From the NCBI RefSeq assembly GCF_021730395.1, contig NC_069371.1:46820001-46884000 (forward strand): DNA of 64,000 nt, read 5' to 3'. This stretch comes from Mercenaria mercenaria (taxonomy: Eukaryota; Mollusca; Bivalvia; Venerida; Veneridae). Position numbers and translations under genes: made by a program. The notes beneath the pieces are model-generated. The model did not search any database. It saw nothing but the letters and a program-made list of their open reading frames with translations, and had not been told where the DNA came from. Every line of letters begins with the position of its first letter. The first letter of the stretch is position 1. This document shows, piece after piece, positions 12,376 through 24,925 of the stretch.

Positions 12376-14140
12376 TCATCCTTGTGTTATCCAATTTACT
12401 GCTCCTGTTGACTAAACTGATCATTTTTGCTGGTATCCTCAACATTGTATATGAGCTAAAATTGATATTATTTGTTAATATTTGTATTTACTGGATGATA
12501 CTTTTTCGGCAAATTTAATCAATGTATTTAAAACCAAATCAGCAGTGATATTTTTTCAACTGGTCGGGACCCAACTTCCATTTTGTGGGATTTACTTGTT
12601 TTAGCTGATGTAATGATGTTATAAATATCTGTTGAATGCTTGACATATACAAATGATATATGAAATAGAATTAATATGTTATATATTTTTGTCTCTTTTT
12701 TTTCTCGTTGAATAAAGACCATACATGAAAACAGGTTTTCTGTCTATTTTCATGCACTTTGCATGACATCATCCCTATATAAAATGTCATTACAGTTGTA
12801 TAATTATTATTATTATTTGATTATTCAATGCATAATTCCGCAGGATTATGTGTACTATTGTCATTTATCACATAACATATTATAACGATTTCGTTTTTAT
12901 TCACAGAGACTATTTTTCCGAGCTCGAGGACTGCGATAACATGACTGGAGTAAACATTTATCACTGGATAGATATGCAACAACCTTAAGAGTAGAGTACA
13001 AATTGTAAAATATCTGGACAGTCGGACAAGAACACCCACAATGTTGCGCAGCTGTAGCTTGGGAAAATATAAGACTTTTTTTTCTGTTTAGGCTAAAGCC
13101 ATAGCTGTTTGTAATTCTATTTGTAGAATATTCAAAATGTTCGCAGTTAGTTTTAGAAAACTTACTGTATTTTCATTTTTGATACACGTCATGTAAATGT
13201 ATAAACTGATTCGTACCCTCCTCTAGGATCAAAGGATATTATGTCAATATAAACATTCGTCTGTCTGCACATCCATCCGTAAGTACGTCAAAAATTCTTT
13301 TAAAGTACACTTGTGCGTACATATATAGATAGACGTTGTAATGTGGATATTTTTTTCTCTAATTATTTATCGCACCTGAGGGAATGATTATGCCTCTTCA
13401 AAATCTGAGGGGAGATATGTTGTTGTTTTTTCATTCCGGTCTGTGTTTCTATCGGTTGCAAACTCGTGTCCGCTCTTTATCTTTACTCCCTTTAAGGATT
13501 ATCAAGTAACTTGCTGCCACAAATGTTTGGCATTAAGAAACCATGTGCGGGACGGAACTTGCAGACATGTTTGTTCAAGGTCAAGGTTGAGTCATGGTCA
13601 GAAATTTTACGCTTTTTACGTCCTCTCATTATTTCTTAACCCCTTAAAAGGACTTGAATAATTTGGCACAACTGTTTGTAATTTAGAGACTACATGCAGA
13701 GCACAGCTCCATTTAACATTTCATTGAGATACATGAGCTTTTTTCATTACTATTCATTTTTTTATATTTTGTATCCTATGTATCGAATAAAGGAGGGTTT
13801 GTTAATTGTTACAAAACAAAGCACATATGTATTGAATAAAATGTAAAAAAGTCAATGCATCCTCATATATTTCATTTTGATATACAGGTAGTAATATATG
13901 CATGCATATATTATTTGAGGTGCTTTACGCCGCTTTGTTTTCATATTAGAACATAACTTTAGTTTCTTTTTGCATGAACAATGAATTGCATTTCCTTCCG
14001 AATTTATCATGGATAGATACAATTGCAATTGAAGCAACGAACAATAAGTCTATTAGTGTGACATTACTACAATAAATTTTGTTGTTGAGTTGAGAATCTC
14101 ACTGACACAATTTATGTCGTATGCCTGTATGCACGGACAA
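12376..14140. other. Intergenic, no gene recognised
   Basis: AT-rich DNA. Short ORFs of 61-72 codons lie on both strands; none has domain-like composition or splice-linked partners. One segment near 13200-13660 has the 'GTCTGTCTGCACATCCATCC' and 'AAGGTCAAGGTTGAGTCATG' phrases typical of dispersed repeats seen elsewhere in the window. Confidence 0.5.
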
Positions 14141-14144
14141 GCAC

Positions 14145-14235
14145 ATTTGCAAAACCAACGGCCTTCCCGGAAGCCAACTAAATGGCTTTCTCACATAAAG
14201 AATTCTACACCACAAGTGTTGAGATACGTCTATCA
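14145..14235 (-). mobile_element. SINE family B, internal remnant
   Basis: The segment with 'AACGGCCTTCCCGGAAGCCA', 'AAATGGCTTTCTCACATAAA' and 'GAATTCTACACC' matches the order in the longer copy at 52478-52735 (CCAACGATCTTCCGTACGGC, GATGGCTTCCCCACATGAAA, AATTCAACGCC). Heavily diverged; the 3' tail is absent. Confidence 0.45.
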
Positions 14236-14339
14236 ATAAAACAAATTTAAGTTATTTCATACATAGAAGAGATGGATTTGTCATATAAGCAAACATTTTG
14301 TTATTGTGAGGACATATGTGATGTTAATATTTTTTTCAA

Positions 14340-15270
14340 AGGCTAAGATTTTCGTAGCCGGTGATTTATGATCAAAAGGAGGTCAAAGGTCAAATGTGTA
14401 TAATGCTTAGTCTTTCAAACTTTATTATTAAAAGAGCACATAATAAACAAAAATAACAACTCTGTTATACAATTTTACCCATGTGAATGCAACAATTAAA
14501 GATTGTGTGTGGTCCGAAAATGCTCTTTAAGTATGTAGAAAAGGACTCTACAGAGGTCAAAGTGAAAATATAAATACAAATGTGTAAGTTTCTGTGATTT
14601 TTATAGTATGTTGCATGGGAATGATGTCCGTTATAATTGTCGAAAGAGTGGGGGATTTGGAAATTGACTGCGTCGGTCCGTCCTTCCGCACGTCCATTCC
14701 GTCACGCTCCGTGTCCGGTCCATAGCACTTCAAGGTCAATGCCATACTTGAGGTCAAATGCTAACAGAATCTATTTTATGTCCGATCCAGAACTCTGTCA
14801 TTCATCAAGGAATTTTAAAATTACATGGCACAAATCGTCCAAATTGAAGTAAATATGTTGTGCGCAAAACCAAGGTCCCTAGCTCAAAGGTCAAGGTCAC
14901 AATTGGAGGTCAAATATCTGTTTGTGTCCGACCCATTACTGCACCATTCATCAAGGGATTTTAAATTCATTTGGCAGAAATATTCCGAAACCCCTAAAAG
15001 GTCAATCTCACATTAAAAGTCATTTTTGTCCGGTCATTTCTTTAGTTTGCATGCATGGATATTCAACTAAGGTTTAAACAGTCACCATGACAAAACAGAG
15101 TTCAGCCCCACACTAGATAAAAGCTTTTACTTATTTTTGTCATTTTTGTGACTTTTTAGCACATGGATGTATATTAAAAAAACTTGGCATAAATATCAAC
15201 CATTATAAGACGACATGCTGTGAGCAATACCCAGAACCCAACCTCAAATGTCAGACACACAAGCTAGTTT
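14340..15270. repeat. Dispersed 'GGTCAAAGGTCA' repeat cluster
   Basis: At least four related segments carry a 'TCAAGGTCA...CCCATTCTTGCA...CATTCATCAAGGAATTTTAAA' order (near 14735-14850, 14885-14990, 15000-15100 and 15150-15260). They read as successive 100-130 bp diverged copies. The two overlapping 63-71 codon ORFs are read through these copies and are not genes. Confidence 0.55.
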
Positions 15271-16624
15271 TCATTTTGTTAGTTCATGTAATTACTTCCC
15301 ATTTATGTGATAACGCACACCATTTATTTTCCCACTAATCTAAAATAGAATTATGTTTAATGTAAGATAATTGGAAAACAAGTATTGATAGCTATTACGA
15401 GCCATGCGTAACTAATACACTTTTAACAACATCAACATTTATTCAGTAACATTTACAGAATGGAATACTAATGTTGAATAAATACCTGAAACAAAGTCCT
15501 CACTAACCTTCACTAATTCTGTTTTTTGAGCTGTATAAATTTCCTTGAAATTTAACCCTAAAACACTGTATGAGCATTAATGCCACTAGTAATTTTCGAA
15601 ATAATTTCCACTGTTTACAATTTATTCCAATATTTTGGTGATAATCCTTTTGAATGCAACAAAAAATATGAATACCAAAGATTTGATTTGCAAAGATAAC
15701 TAGATCAGAACAGCGTTTCTTATATATAAAATTCCAATAGTACTAGAAGTTCTATGCATGACTGAGTTTTCCATAACTTCCAGAAATTTCATTTGTTTAC
15801 AACATAATGATATACACCTACCTTTATGTAAATGACACCACTGGGTGTTTCTATAAGGTCTTGTTTAAATCATCAGATGTTGGTTGTCCGTCCGAATATC
15901 CGTTGTCCAGAATTGCTTCAAACGACACAATCACCAAAACAACCGGACTAGTTTCAACCAACCATCTTAGGATGTTCATTGGGTGGTTCTCTAAAGTGAT
16001 TTCCTTTCAATATGGAATTCTGATTTCCATTGCAAACGAAAGTTTAAATACTTAAATTTTCTTCTCCAAAACGGCATAGCTATGTGCTTAGATATTCGGC
16101 ATGGTGTTTGGGTCAAAACTGGCCCGCCCTTGGGTGCAGCTGTTCTTTATAGACTGATGCAGGAAAAAATTAAAAAATCTTCATGCCATGAGCATAGATA
16201 TTTTGCATGTAGCATTTTGTTATGGACCTCTACCAAGTGTGTTAAAATTATGCCCCTGTGGTCAAACTTTAAAATTTTAACCTAGTTTATGTGAATTTAC
16301 TGTTTTGCTTTAACATTAATTAATGTTTATATTGTTTGCAATGTTTACTTGAATGCATATGCCTGTGCGCAATCACTGTATTTGTGTTATTTTATTGATA
16401 AAGTATTATTAACCTGCGGTGTTATTATCTTACATCTTCTTGTCTTACACTTGAAGCCCTGGAGCTTAGATATTTGGCAGGTACGTTTGTGTGTAGTAAT
16501 ACTCTACCAAATTTGTTCAAATAATGACTGGGTTAATTTGCCCCACCCTTGGATTGATTAACTTATTTTACATAGACATCTTTAGGAAAAACTGTCTGAA
16601 TACGTAATGTCCTGGGCTTAGATG
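15270..16624. other. Intergenic with further repeat copies
   Basis: No gene recognised. Around 15880-16620 the phrases 'GCTTAGATATTCGGCATGGT', 'GTCAAAACTGGCCCGCCCTT' and 'AGACTGATGCAGGAAAAA' recur in altered form at 16460-16610 and again just outside the 5.2 kb element at 21890-21950. The element therefore appears to have inserted into this older repeat array. Confidence 0.5.
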
Positions 16625-18009
16625 TTAAGCTAGAATCACACTGCCCCGGATGGGCTTACGGATGAGTTTTGGATTCCCATCCCCGGATTGCTCCGGATGT
16701 GTAAGAATTTGCGAATTTGTAACGTTATAAATCTCTAATGCAATCGTAACAGAACCTTAATTAGGCATTGTACCTAATTTAAAGAATATTTAAAAAATGA
16801 AATAAAAAAGTAAATATTGTCATATATGATGCCATTTCATGATACAACAACTTTTATTTTCAATGTTCTGTCATCAGTAATGGAATAATATTCAAAAGAT
16901 GATCAACAACAAATAGTCCTACCTGTGTAAAGGGAAGGTAACTGTGTAACTAAATACTGGTTACTTAAGACAGTATTAGTTATCTCCCTTATCAATTTGC
17001 ATATAAAGTGTCAAAATTGACCCTAAATTGACCTATGGTCTGTTTCATGTAGAAATCAAAGAAAACACTGATGTTCTTAAATATTTAATTCTGTTTATAT
17101 GAAATATAATGATTTATATAATGTTTTATGAAAATAGTATAAGTATGTTAATAAAGTGATAAGTATGTGGTATTGCACTTTGTTGACAGTAAAAAATATG
17201 AATTATATAAAAATGGACATTTTCATGAGAAAAAGAACATATAGCTACAATTCATTAAAAACATAAGATCATAAAAAGTAAGCCAACCAATTTCTAGGAA
17301 AAAACAACTTCATAGTAACAGAGAAAATCAAAAAGTACTGGAAAAGAGGTCAAATGTTGCCTTGTAGTACTACTTCTTAATGTTTGAATAATGCCAGTTC
17401 AAATCAAAATACAACATTATTGGAAACTTTTATGAGTTTTTTATAAGTTTTATGCAGGCTGCTAAAGACCAGTAGCCTGTAATATGATATAAAATCTGAA
17501 ATACAAAACGTTTGACTAGTACAGTGGTGACATCACTTTTAAAGTAACCATGCCACTATCAAAGTTGACAGGGAACTTAAGGAAATTAACCTGCAAAGTT
17601 TCGTGAAGACTAATTAATAATATATTGTCCAGACAAACAAATCAGGACAGGCACAGGCACACCATTTGGACAATTAAGTCTTCATTTCCGTAAACTCGCA
17701 CAACAAAAAGTAATGACAATATAAAATACTGAAAACATACTCATGACAAGTACAAAAGGGCCAACATTTCTGAGTCATAGAACTTTCTGATCTTATGATG
17801 CTTAATGAGGTAACATGTTACACAAAATATTGCTATGGTAAGAAAAGGGCAATAATTATGAAAAAAGCCAAATGCAGTTATGTAACTAGTGCATTTAATG
17901 TCAGATTATTACAGTTTGCAATTGTAAGAAGTTTAATACGTTTTTCATTAACAAAGTGGAAGGTGTTTTAGGTATTTTTATGACAAAACATGTCTCCCAC
18001 CTATGTATA

Positions 18010-18300
18010 CCTTTATGCTATGGTGGCTATTTTGTGCAGCAAAATGGAAAGTGTCGCTGATATGCAAAAATATACTTGGTACTGATCACTCCTGTGAAGT
18101 TTCATCAAAATCTGTTAAGTAGTTTTGACCTGTGAAAGCCGACAAGATTTTTCTACTTTTAGCTCTGGCTGCAATTTAGTGCATCGAAACGAAACGTGCA
18201 ATCGATATGCACAGCACTATGCTTGGTACTGATCATTCCTATGAAGTTTTATCAAAATCTGGCCAGCAACTTGTCCTCTTAAAGCCAGACAGGCTTAATG
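18010..18300. repeat. Two-copy direct repeat inside the TTAA element
   Basis: Two successive copies of about 150 bp share 'CTTGGTACTGATCACTCCTG', 'TGAAGTTTCATCAAAATCTG' and GCAGC/GCTGCAA-type starts. Copies are roughly 75-80% alike. This is the kind of dispersed repeat found outside the element too, so it may be cargo or a later insertion. Confidence 0.6.
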
Positions 18301-19690
18301 CGGATAGACGAGAAGGCATAAACAATACCTCTCCCCACCTTTAGATGAGACATAATTCCGAGATAAAACCTTACATACAACACTTTACAAAATCAGGATG
18401 CTAAAAAATGGATGTGCAATACCTCTACCTATCCTTCAGTGAAACGAAAAAGGACAAAACACAAGTAATATGGAGGAGTTATGGGTCATGACATGTACGA
18501 TAAACAAATGTTTTAAGACTGAAGAAAATGCATTGAATAGTTCAAAAATTTACATTAGCGTTTTAGTTCAATATAAACTTTGTCACACTAAAATGATATT
18601 GCAATTATAATGACCAATCGCTTTTTAGATTAATGAAGGAGAAAAACAATTTATGCCAACTTTAAACTTACAACTTTAAAAACGAAAATTATCAAACGTT
18701 TTACTGTGGTATTGCATGAAATTAAATTTTGTCACCATACAAATAATTAATGATTTTAATAATACTGATAACTATGATCTTAAGTTTGATTTGTGAACAT
18801 ACTGTGCTATAAACTGAGACAAAACAGTACTGATACACTACAAGACACAGTATTTTGAAAATTATAACAGTGTAATGTTTACATATTCTCAAAGTTTCTG
18901 AATCACATTTACATGCACAGTTGGACAGGACTTGTTGCTCTCTACATATGCGTCCTACAATAACAGCAAATAGGTAACAAAATTGATTCAGAAGGTTCCT
19001 CTATACTAAACTGTGCAAGCTGCAGACACTGATCTTGAACAATAGCTGAACGGTGACACTGAAGATTTCACAGGTATATATCTGAAGAAAGAAATGCATA
19101 ATGTAGTAACTCTGTATTCGAGGTGTCTGCAGCTCTTTAATATTCAAAATATGTATATTTCTGAATAACAGGTAGAATAAAAGTGTTACTGGATTAATAA
19201 AACTTCAGCATATCTTATGCATAAGACCCATTTTAGTAGAATATATCAAGAGGCCAATAGTGACCCTAAGTCACTCACTTGACCTTACTATTTGACCTAA
19301 AATATATGTATGACACACTATGTATTTTAGAATATTATGATGGCAGGCTATATTTTATTCTATATCTTAAATACTTTGAAAATAACACACCTTATACTTG
19401 ACATTTCATAAGTTATATCTTACATTCACCTTTTTAAGCTTATAACAATAGAATTGTGTTTACCTTTTTAATTAATTTCAGGAGGAAAATGTAAAATATT
19501 TGGAAAGTTACATTCATAAGTCTGTAATTATTTGGTACTGTATAATTTCTTTTTGTAAGTGTAAAGTTTATATATCATACTTGACCCTTGGTCTCATGTG
19601 AAACAAACTTTACACAAGCCTCTTGAAGTGATATATGCCAAATCAATAACTGAATTACATTGTAACTCTTTGAATATTGTAAACAATTAC

Positions 19691-19775
19691 CTGAAGGTAT
19701 AAATATCTATGTTTAATTAAGTCATACAGATCAACATTGGCATTCTCATCATATGAATCCACAGAACATTTTACA
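19691..19775 (-). other. Exon-like segment inside the TTAA element
   Basis: On the minus strand an acceptor (TTTATTTCAG) is followed by 85 nt open in one frame (28 codons starting VKCSVDSYDENANV), then a donor CAG|GTAATT at 19690. Other minus-strand segments with similar signals are near 21345 (donor AAACG|GTAAGT), 20890 (acceptor CATTTCAG, reading TDDTLKWLQKLEKLDRAG after a stop), 20282 (acceptor TATATTTCAG, reading VSSMSSQVDRVKDG) and 19070 (acceptor CTTTCTTCAG). Together they hint at a spliced minus-strand transcript, coding or decayed. No family is recognised and chance cannot be excluded. Confidence 0.3.
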
Positions 19776-21848
19776 CTGAAATAAAGAAACAACTTTCTAC
19801 AAATTTTGTACTTCCATTACTGAAATTTACAGACTTTACATTAAATTAGGACTCTAATCCATTGAAAACATCAAGTGACAGATATCAAGAAAACATTGCA
19901 TTAAAGATATTTAAACAAAATGGTTATTGCTATAGTGTGTTTAAAAGCTTTGAAACATGGTTAGTGGCCGACAATAGTAGTTCTTTTATCTCTGTATCAT
20001 ATGAAAGGCTAAGAGTTAAGGAGTCAGAATAGATATCTTTACCTAAGTCAAAATTTCTTGATTCAAAATGGTTGGCTGTACCATCCTTCATGAAACTTCA
20101 TAAAATCATTTTAATTACATTTACAATGTGTATCTGTTAAATGTTTATGGGAATGTAATTTTAATAACTGGCATTATATTACCTTTGACATGTTAAACTT
20201 GTTAAAGAGTATCATTTGTACATCATTGTACCATCAGACCATCTTTCACTCTGTCAACCTGACTAGACATGCTGGACACCCTGAAATATATAAATGATAA
20301 AATCTGTGAAAAGACTCATCATGCAAAAACCATAACACCATCTTTATAAAATCACCTTAACCTAAAAAAAATATCATTATTTCAAATTATTATTGTCCAT
20401 AAAAGTATAATGTATCCCATCCATAATCATTACATGACTCCTTATGTAATTTACCAGTTCATAGTTTGGAATGGCTTCCAGTCTAAATCTAGAAGTTGGA
20501 AGAAAAACAAATTATGAAAGTTTATTTATGGTGTCATTTAAAAGAATGACCTGCCTGTTAATTGTCAACTGTTTGCTCTTTTTAATATTGATAGGCAATT
20601 GCATTTTATCAAATACTGTCTAATATATATATCAACTGTCAATAGTTTACAAGTGTTAATTAGATGTCACTGAATTGTGTACTTGTTTCAACATCATAAA
20701 GAGAGATAAAACTACATGTAAATTGTAAAACATTGTATGAGATACCCTTCCATCCTGTAAAAATTGCCTTTAAAAAGAAATTACACAGAAGTATTATCCC
20801 ACAGTTTTGACTGTCCCTGCTCTATCTAACTTTTCAAGCTTCTGCAGCCACTTTAATGTGTCATCTGTTCACTTGTACTTCTGTCTGAAATGAGGTAATT
20901 ATAATATTTCAATAACTTATAATTATAAATATATTATGTTATTCTTTTCCTACAATTTGCAACAGTTTCTTTTGAAAATTCATTTTATCTCAATTACATT
21001 CTGTTCTGACTACAGCTAAAATACATAGAACAGACTATAAGCTATTATAAGGTCAAAGGTCACCCTAAAAGGAAAAATCGGTAAATTAGTCCCAGTTAAT
21101 CACAGATGCTTTAAATAACCTGTCATTTCACACAATAATTTGCTATAGGGTTATGTATCTACAAACAAAAAACAAGAAAAAACAAATTAATAGAAAGAAC
21201 ATTTTTGGGCAATTTAAAAAGCGAAAATGAAAGTGAAAGTAGAAAGTCAATATTTTCTTATCGACTTTTCTTTCATAATTTCCGTTTAAAGCGTAACAGT
21301 TTACTTTCATACTGTATTGAATAATCCATAAACATTATACTTACCGTTTAAATGCATGAAAAATCCGCATGGTACCCGTAAACTTATAATTTGTTGATAA
21401 CCTCTCAGTTTTCGGCCGATTTCACGTGAAAATACGAAACCGGTGTTGACATAAATGTTCTACTTCCGGCGGTATTCGATTGCGTAAATCGGCTCTAGTA
21501 CTATGTCTACCTTAATTAACCTTATTTGAACCGGAATAAAACCGTAATAGCTCGTATTCTTTTGACCACAGTTATTGTCTTCCGGACTGTTACGATCTTT
21601 TAATATCTGTTACGATCTTTTCAGAACTGTTACGGACCCGGATTTATTACGGATTCCTTACGGATATATTATCCGTGGCAAAATTTTGAGCATGTTCAAA
21701 ACTTTGCACCCTTGCCCCCGGATGCTCCCGATTTCTGAACGGATATACCGGATGACTTACGAATGAGACAGGAGTTCTACGGATTCGTTATGGATGCTAT
21801 CCGGAACTCATCCACAAGCCCATCCGGGGCAGTGTGATTCTAGCTTAA

Positions 21849-23149
21849 ATTAGGCATGTAGGACTGTGTAGTGGTTATCTGTTGTCAAAACTGACCCCGT
21901 CATTGGATTCACTTGTTTTAAATAGACTTATACAGGAACAGTTTCAAAGAACGCCTTGTATAAAACATTCAGTGTAGTTAGGAAGGCATGCTTTTTAAAA
22001 AATCAATATTGCTGACGATTTGGAGAACTGAAATTTAAATATTCCTACGTTACTTTTGAAAAATGGTGATTTTTTTTGTAATTTCTTCATTTAAGGTAAT
22101 ATATAGTGAAACAGCTACAACCTGATGATGGGACTTCATTTTGAGATTTCCATCCTGCTAAATATAACCGTATTAAGAATTAAGTCCATGTGTGAATAAA
22201 AAATGTATTTTAAACGTTTAGGATAAAGTTGGAAGAATTCATCTACTAGCAAATACCTTAAACAAGTTGATGTCACTGAGATTAATTTAACAAGCTGAAG
22301 TTTTTAGTAAACAGTCATTTATTACAATTATCACTGCAACTTCCCTTGAAGTAATGTTTAATTTATTTCTACAACTTTGACATGCCCTCCCCTATCTAAC
22401 GCTGCTCGCCTCTGCATGACGTGTTTTATGTATATTTATGTACATGTAAAATGCATAATTATAAACGACTCTCTATTGTTGGAAGTACTGCCCAAAGCAA
22501 TATCATGTCCAAAAGAAAGCTGTCAATATAATGTCTGGAGCTGAAAACTTGATAAATGATCGAAAGCGGTTGGCAAATTTGTCCTGTACTTGACTGGTGT
22601 AAAGGAGATTATAAATCAGGTTCAAAACGTAGCAAAGTTACTTATCCACGATAAGAAAACATGACATATCTCACTTGCCTTATACTGTTGAAAATATGTC
22701 ACAATGGTTACATATGTTACCGATGTCTTTCGTATGAAAGTGTTGTTATCTGTTATTGCAATGAGGAACATTAACTTGTTACTTCTCTTGAAAGGTTATA
22801 TGATAAAGCACAAGGATAACCAAATATTACATTGGCCCCTTTCAGTTGGATTCCTCTGACTTTTTTGTTATAACCTTTATCCAAGATGTTGCGGTTGGTC
22901 AAAATAAATATGCTTTTATGTGTAGGTTTCTAAATAAGAATGATTATTCAAACCTATATTTAGCAGAAGGCCACTAAAAGAAAACCTGTCCTTAATCATT
23001 TTCCAATCCAATGAAATTTAGTAAAGATATTGCTTTTGAAAATTACAAAGAAGTCAACGATAAAAACAGAGGAAGGACCAATCTACTTCTTGGACATAAT
23101 CAGGGGAAGTAACTGACTAATGCTCCCCATTGAATGTACATTTCAGGTG
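21849..23149. other. Intergenic, nothing recognised
   Basis: AT-rich DNA between two transposable elements. No ORF longer than 60 codons, no clear repeat beyond the old 'ACTGACCCCGTCATTGGATT' family phrase at the start. Confidence 0.55.
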
Positions 23150-23157
23150 CTTTGCAC

Positions 23158-24004
23158 CACTGGCGCCAGACCAGAAAGAAAATGCTTCTGTGCATGTTAT
23201 ATCCTACCCCTAGGTATTCTGTAAGAACCATGGTCATGTAGGGGAAAAGATACTAACCCGTTTCAATCGCGCATTTCATACCTAAAGCACGCAGTTCGGT
23301 AAATGTGTACTATGGATATCAAACAAGTGGTAATTTATCTTTCATTGTGTACCGGTCACATTTCTTCAATACTTCTTATCTTTCAAAAACAACGCGTAGT
23401 TTATAGTTTTTCAGCGTTACAAAAAAAAAAAAAAAAAAAAAAAAACTTGCGTGACCTTCCCTGGTGAAGTTCCGTTCTAGATTACAAAACCATTTTGATT
23501 GGCTGTTGTGAAAATGTATGTCAATCGTCATTTTAATACATGTGTTCGCTAATATGTGAAAATGCAGCATAAATGTGCAAAACGAATAAAATAAACAGAA
23601 CAGATGTAGGCCAATGTATGATTTAAAATTAAAAATTATATAAAAGATGTTTTTGTTTGTTTACGTTTCGCCTAACATGTGCACATTGCCGTGACCTCTA
23701 GACCGGATGTTCATTAGGGAAGGTCACCCAAGTTTTTTCTGTAACGTTGACGAACGCGTAAAATATGTTGATACTCTCAGCAATATGGAATATTGAGACA
23801 ATGTGATTGGTGCATGTTGGAAGATAAATTATCGCTTGTTCAATATACTAGGTACCCTTCCACCGAACTGCGCGTTTAAGTTGATAAATGTACGATTGAA
23901 ACGGGTTAGTGCACTTTCCGGTTCATGACCATGTTTCTTATAGAATACCTAGGGGTAGGGTATAACATGTACAGAGGCATATCCTTTCTGTTCTGGTGCC
24001 AGTG
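23158..24004. mobile_element. 847-bp palindromic TIR element with 8-bp TSD
   Basis: The ends are CACTGGCGCCAG and its inverse, and an exact 8-bp direct repeat CTTTGCAC flanks both sides (23150-23157 and 24005-24012). The inverted similarity does not stop at short TIRs: CCTACCCCTAGGTATTCT, CCCGTTTCAATCG, CGCAGTTCGGT, AATTTATCTT and TGACCTTCCCT all recur in inverse order. The element is therefore an imperfect palindrome with arms of a few hundred bp centred near 23580. A 25-A run lies at 23421-23445. The 8-bp TSD points to an hAT-like or other 8-bp superfamily. No transposase is encoded. Confidence 0.88.
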
Positions 24005-24025
24005 CTTTGCACACGGCATTTAGCT

Positions 24026-24238
24026 TTAACCTTTAGCCTGCCGGCAGCAAGAGATCCTGCTTTTGAGACCAGTGCAGACCAAGATCAGCCTGCACACCAG
24101 CGCAGTCTGGTCATGGTCTGCACTGTTCGCTATTCAGTCAGTAAATTTTCAGTGAACACCCTTTTGAATGATAAGTGTTACTGCCCAAATTGAATGATGG
24201 ACCAGTCCATTTTAGAAATTTATCAGGGTAAAGGTTAA
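24026..24238. mobile_element. 213-bp MITE with TTAACCTTTA ends
   Basis: Begins TTAACCTTTAGCCTG and ends CAGGGTAAAGGTTAA, inverse of each other with one mismatch. The body contains GCAGACCAAGATCAGCCTGC, CATGGTCTGCACTGTTCGCT and ATTCAGTCAGTAAATTTTCA, phrases I associate with an abundant clam MITE. The outer TTAA may be the target site. A 65-codon ORF inside is incidental. It lies only 13 bp from the palindromic element's TSD. Confidence 0.8.
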
Positions 24239-24834
24239 CGTTATATTTTATGCGTCTGTTTCAAGGTTGCCTATTTGACTATTTTTTTGGCTACTTCTCT
24301 TTCCATCCGAGTTCTATACAATGCCACACTGTGTTAAACTGATCTATCATTAATCAATTTGAAATAAAATATTTTAGTGGATGACGGGAATCTGGGTTTA
24401 AGTACGCCCGCATTTGAACAATGTATATCAAGGTCTTTTCATTATTTTGACTTCATTTTAGCTTGTAAGTATTGATTATTCTTGCGTAAAACCTTTGTGT
24501 TTTCACCAAAATGAAGGATATTCTCATGAGCGTGTGCTGCTGGTAAACGTTTTTAATATTCTCTTCCTTGTCCAACAAACATAAAAATGTACCCCTAACC
24601 AGTTTTTGCCACAGCCGTAATGTTTGAGACTTATGACTAATATCAATCCGCCTTTTCATTAAAATTACCATTTTAAAATTCTTCAATAATGTCAAAATCC
24701 CTTGAATGATGGCATAGTTTTAGAGCAGACATTAACAGACACTGTTAACCTTTGACTTTCAAGTGCGACCTTGACCTAGTACATCGGACGGACGCGTTAA
24801 AGAACCAGGCTGTCTATTTGCAAATAGCTAGACT

Positions 24835-24925
24835 GTGTTAGGATGAATTTGGCGAGATAAATGGCTGCCTTTGTATGTATGTCAAGCACTTTTGGATGGG
24901 CGCTGTATAGATCTGGTACATATAT
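24835..24925 (+). mobile_element. SINE/LINE 3' end remnant (GGCGCTNTATAGATCTGG)
   Basis: The order 'CAAGCACTTTTGGATGGGCG', 'CTGTATAGATCTGGTA' parallels the minus-strand tail at 12244-12375. Diverged and truncated, with a T/A-rich tail. Confidence 0.5.

Larger units (their letters stand above)
16629..21844. mobile_element. 5.2 kb TIR element flanked by TTAA (piggyBac/Kolobok-type target site)
   Basis: The left end at 16629 (GCTAGAATCACACTGCCCCG, continuing GATGGGCTT) is an exact inverted copy, 29 bp, of the right end at 21844. TTAA lies directly outside both ends (16625-16628 and 21845-21848), as expected for a TTAA target duplication. Subterminal zones are rich in CCGGAT/TTACGGAT motifs (about 120 bp on the left, about 400 bp on the right), as in large non-autonomous DNA transposons. 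From 16.7 to 21.5 kb there is no ORF of 60 codons on either strand, so no transposase is readable. The minus strand has several exon-like segments with good splice signals (see 19691-19775). Perfect TIRs suggest a fairly recent insertion. Confidence 0.88.
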
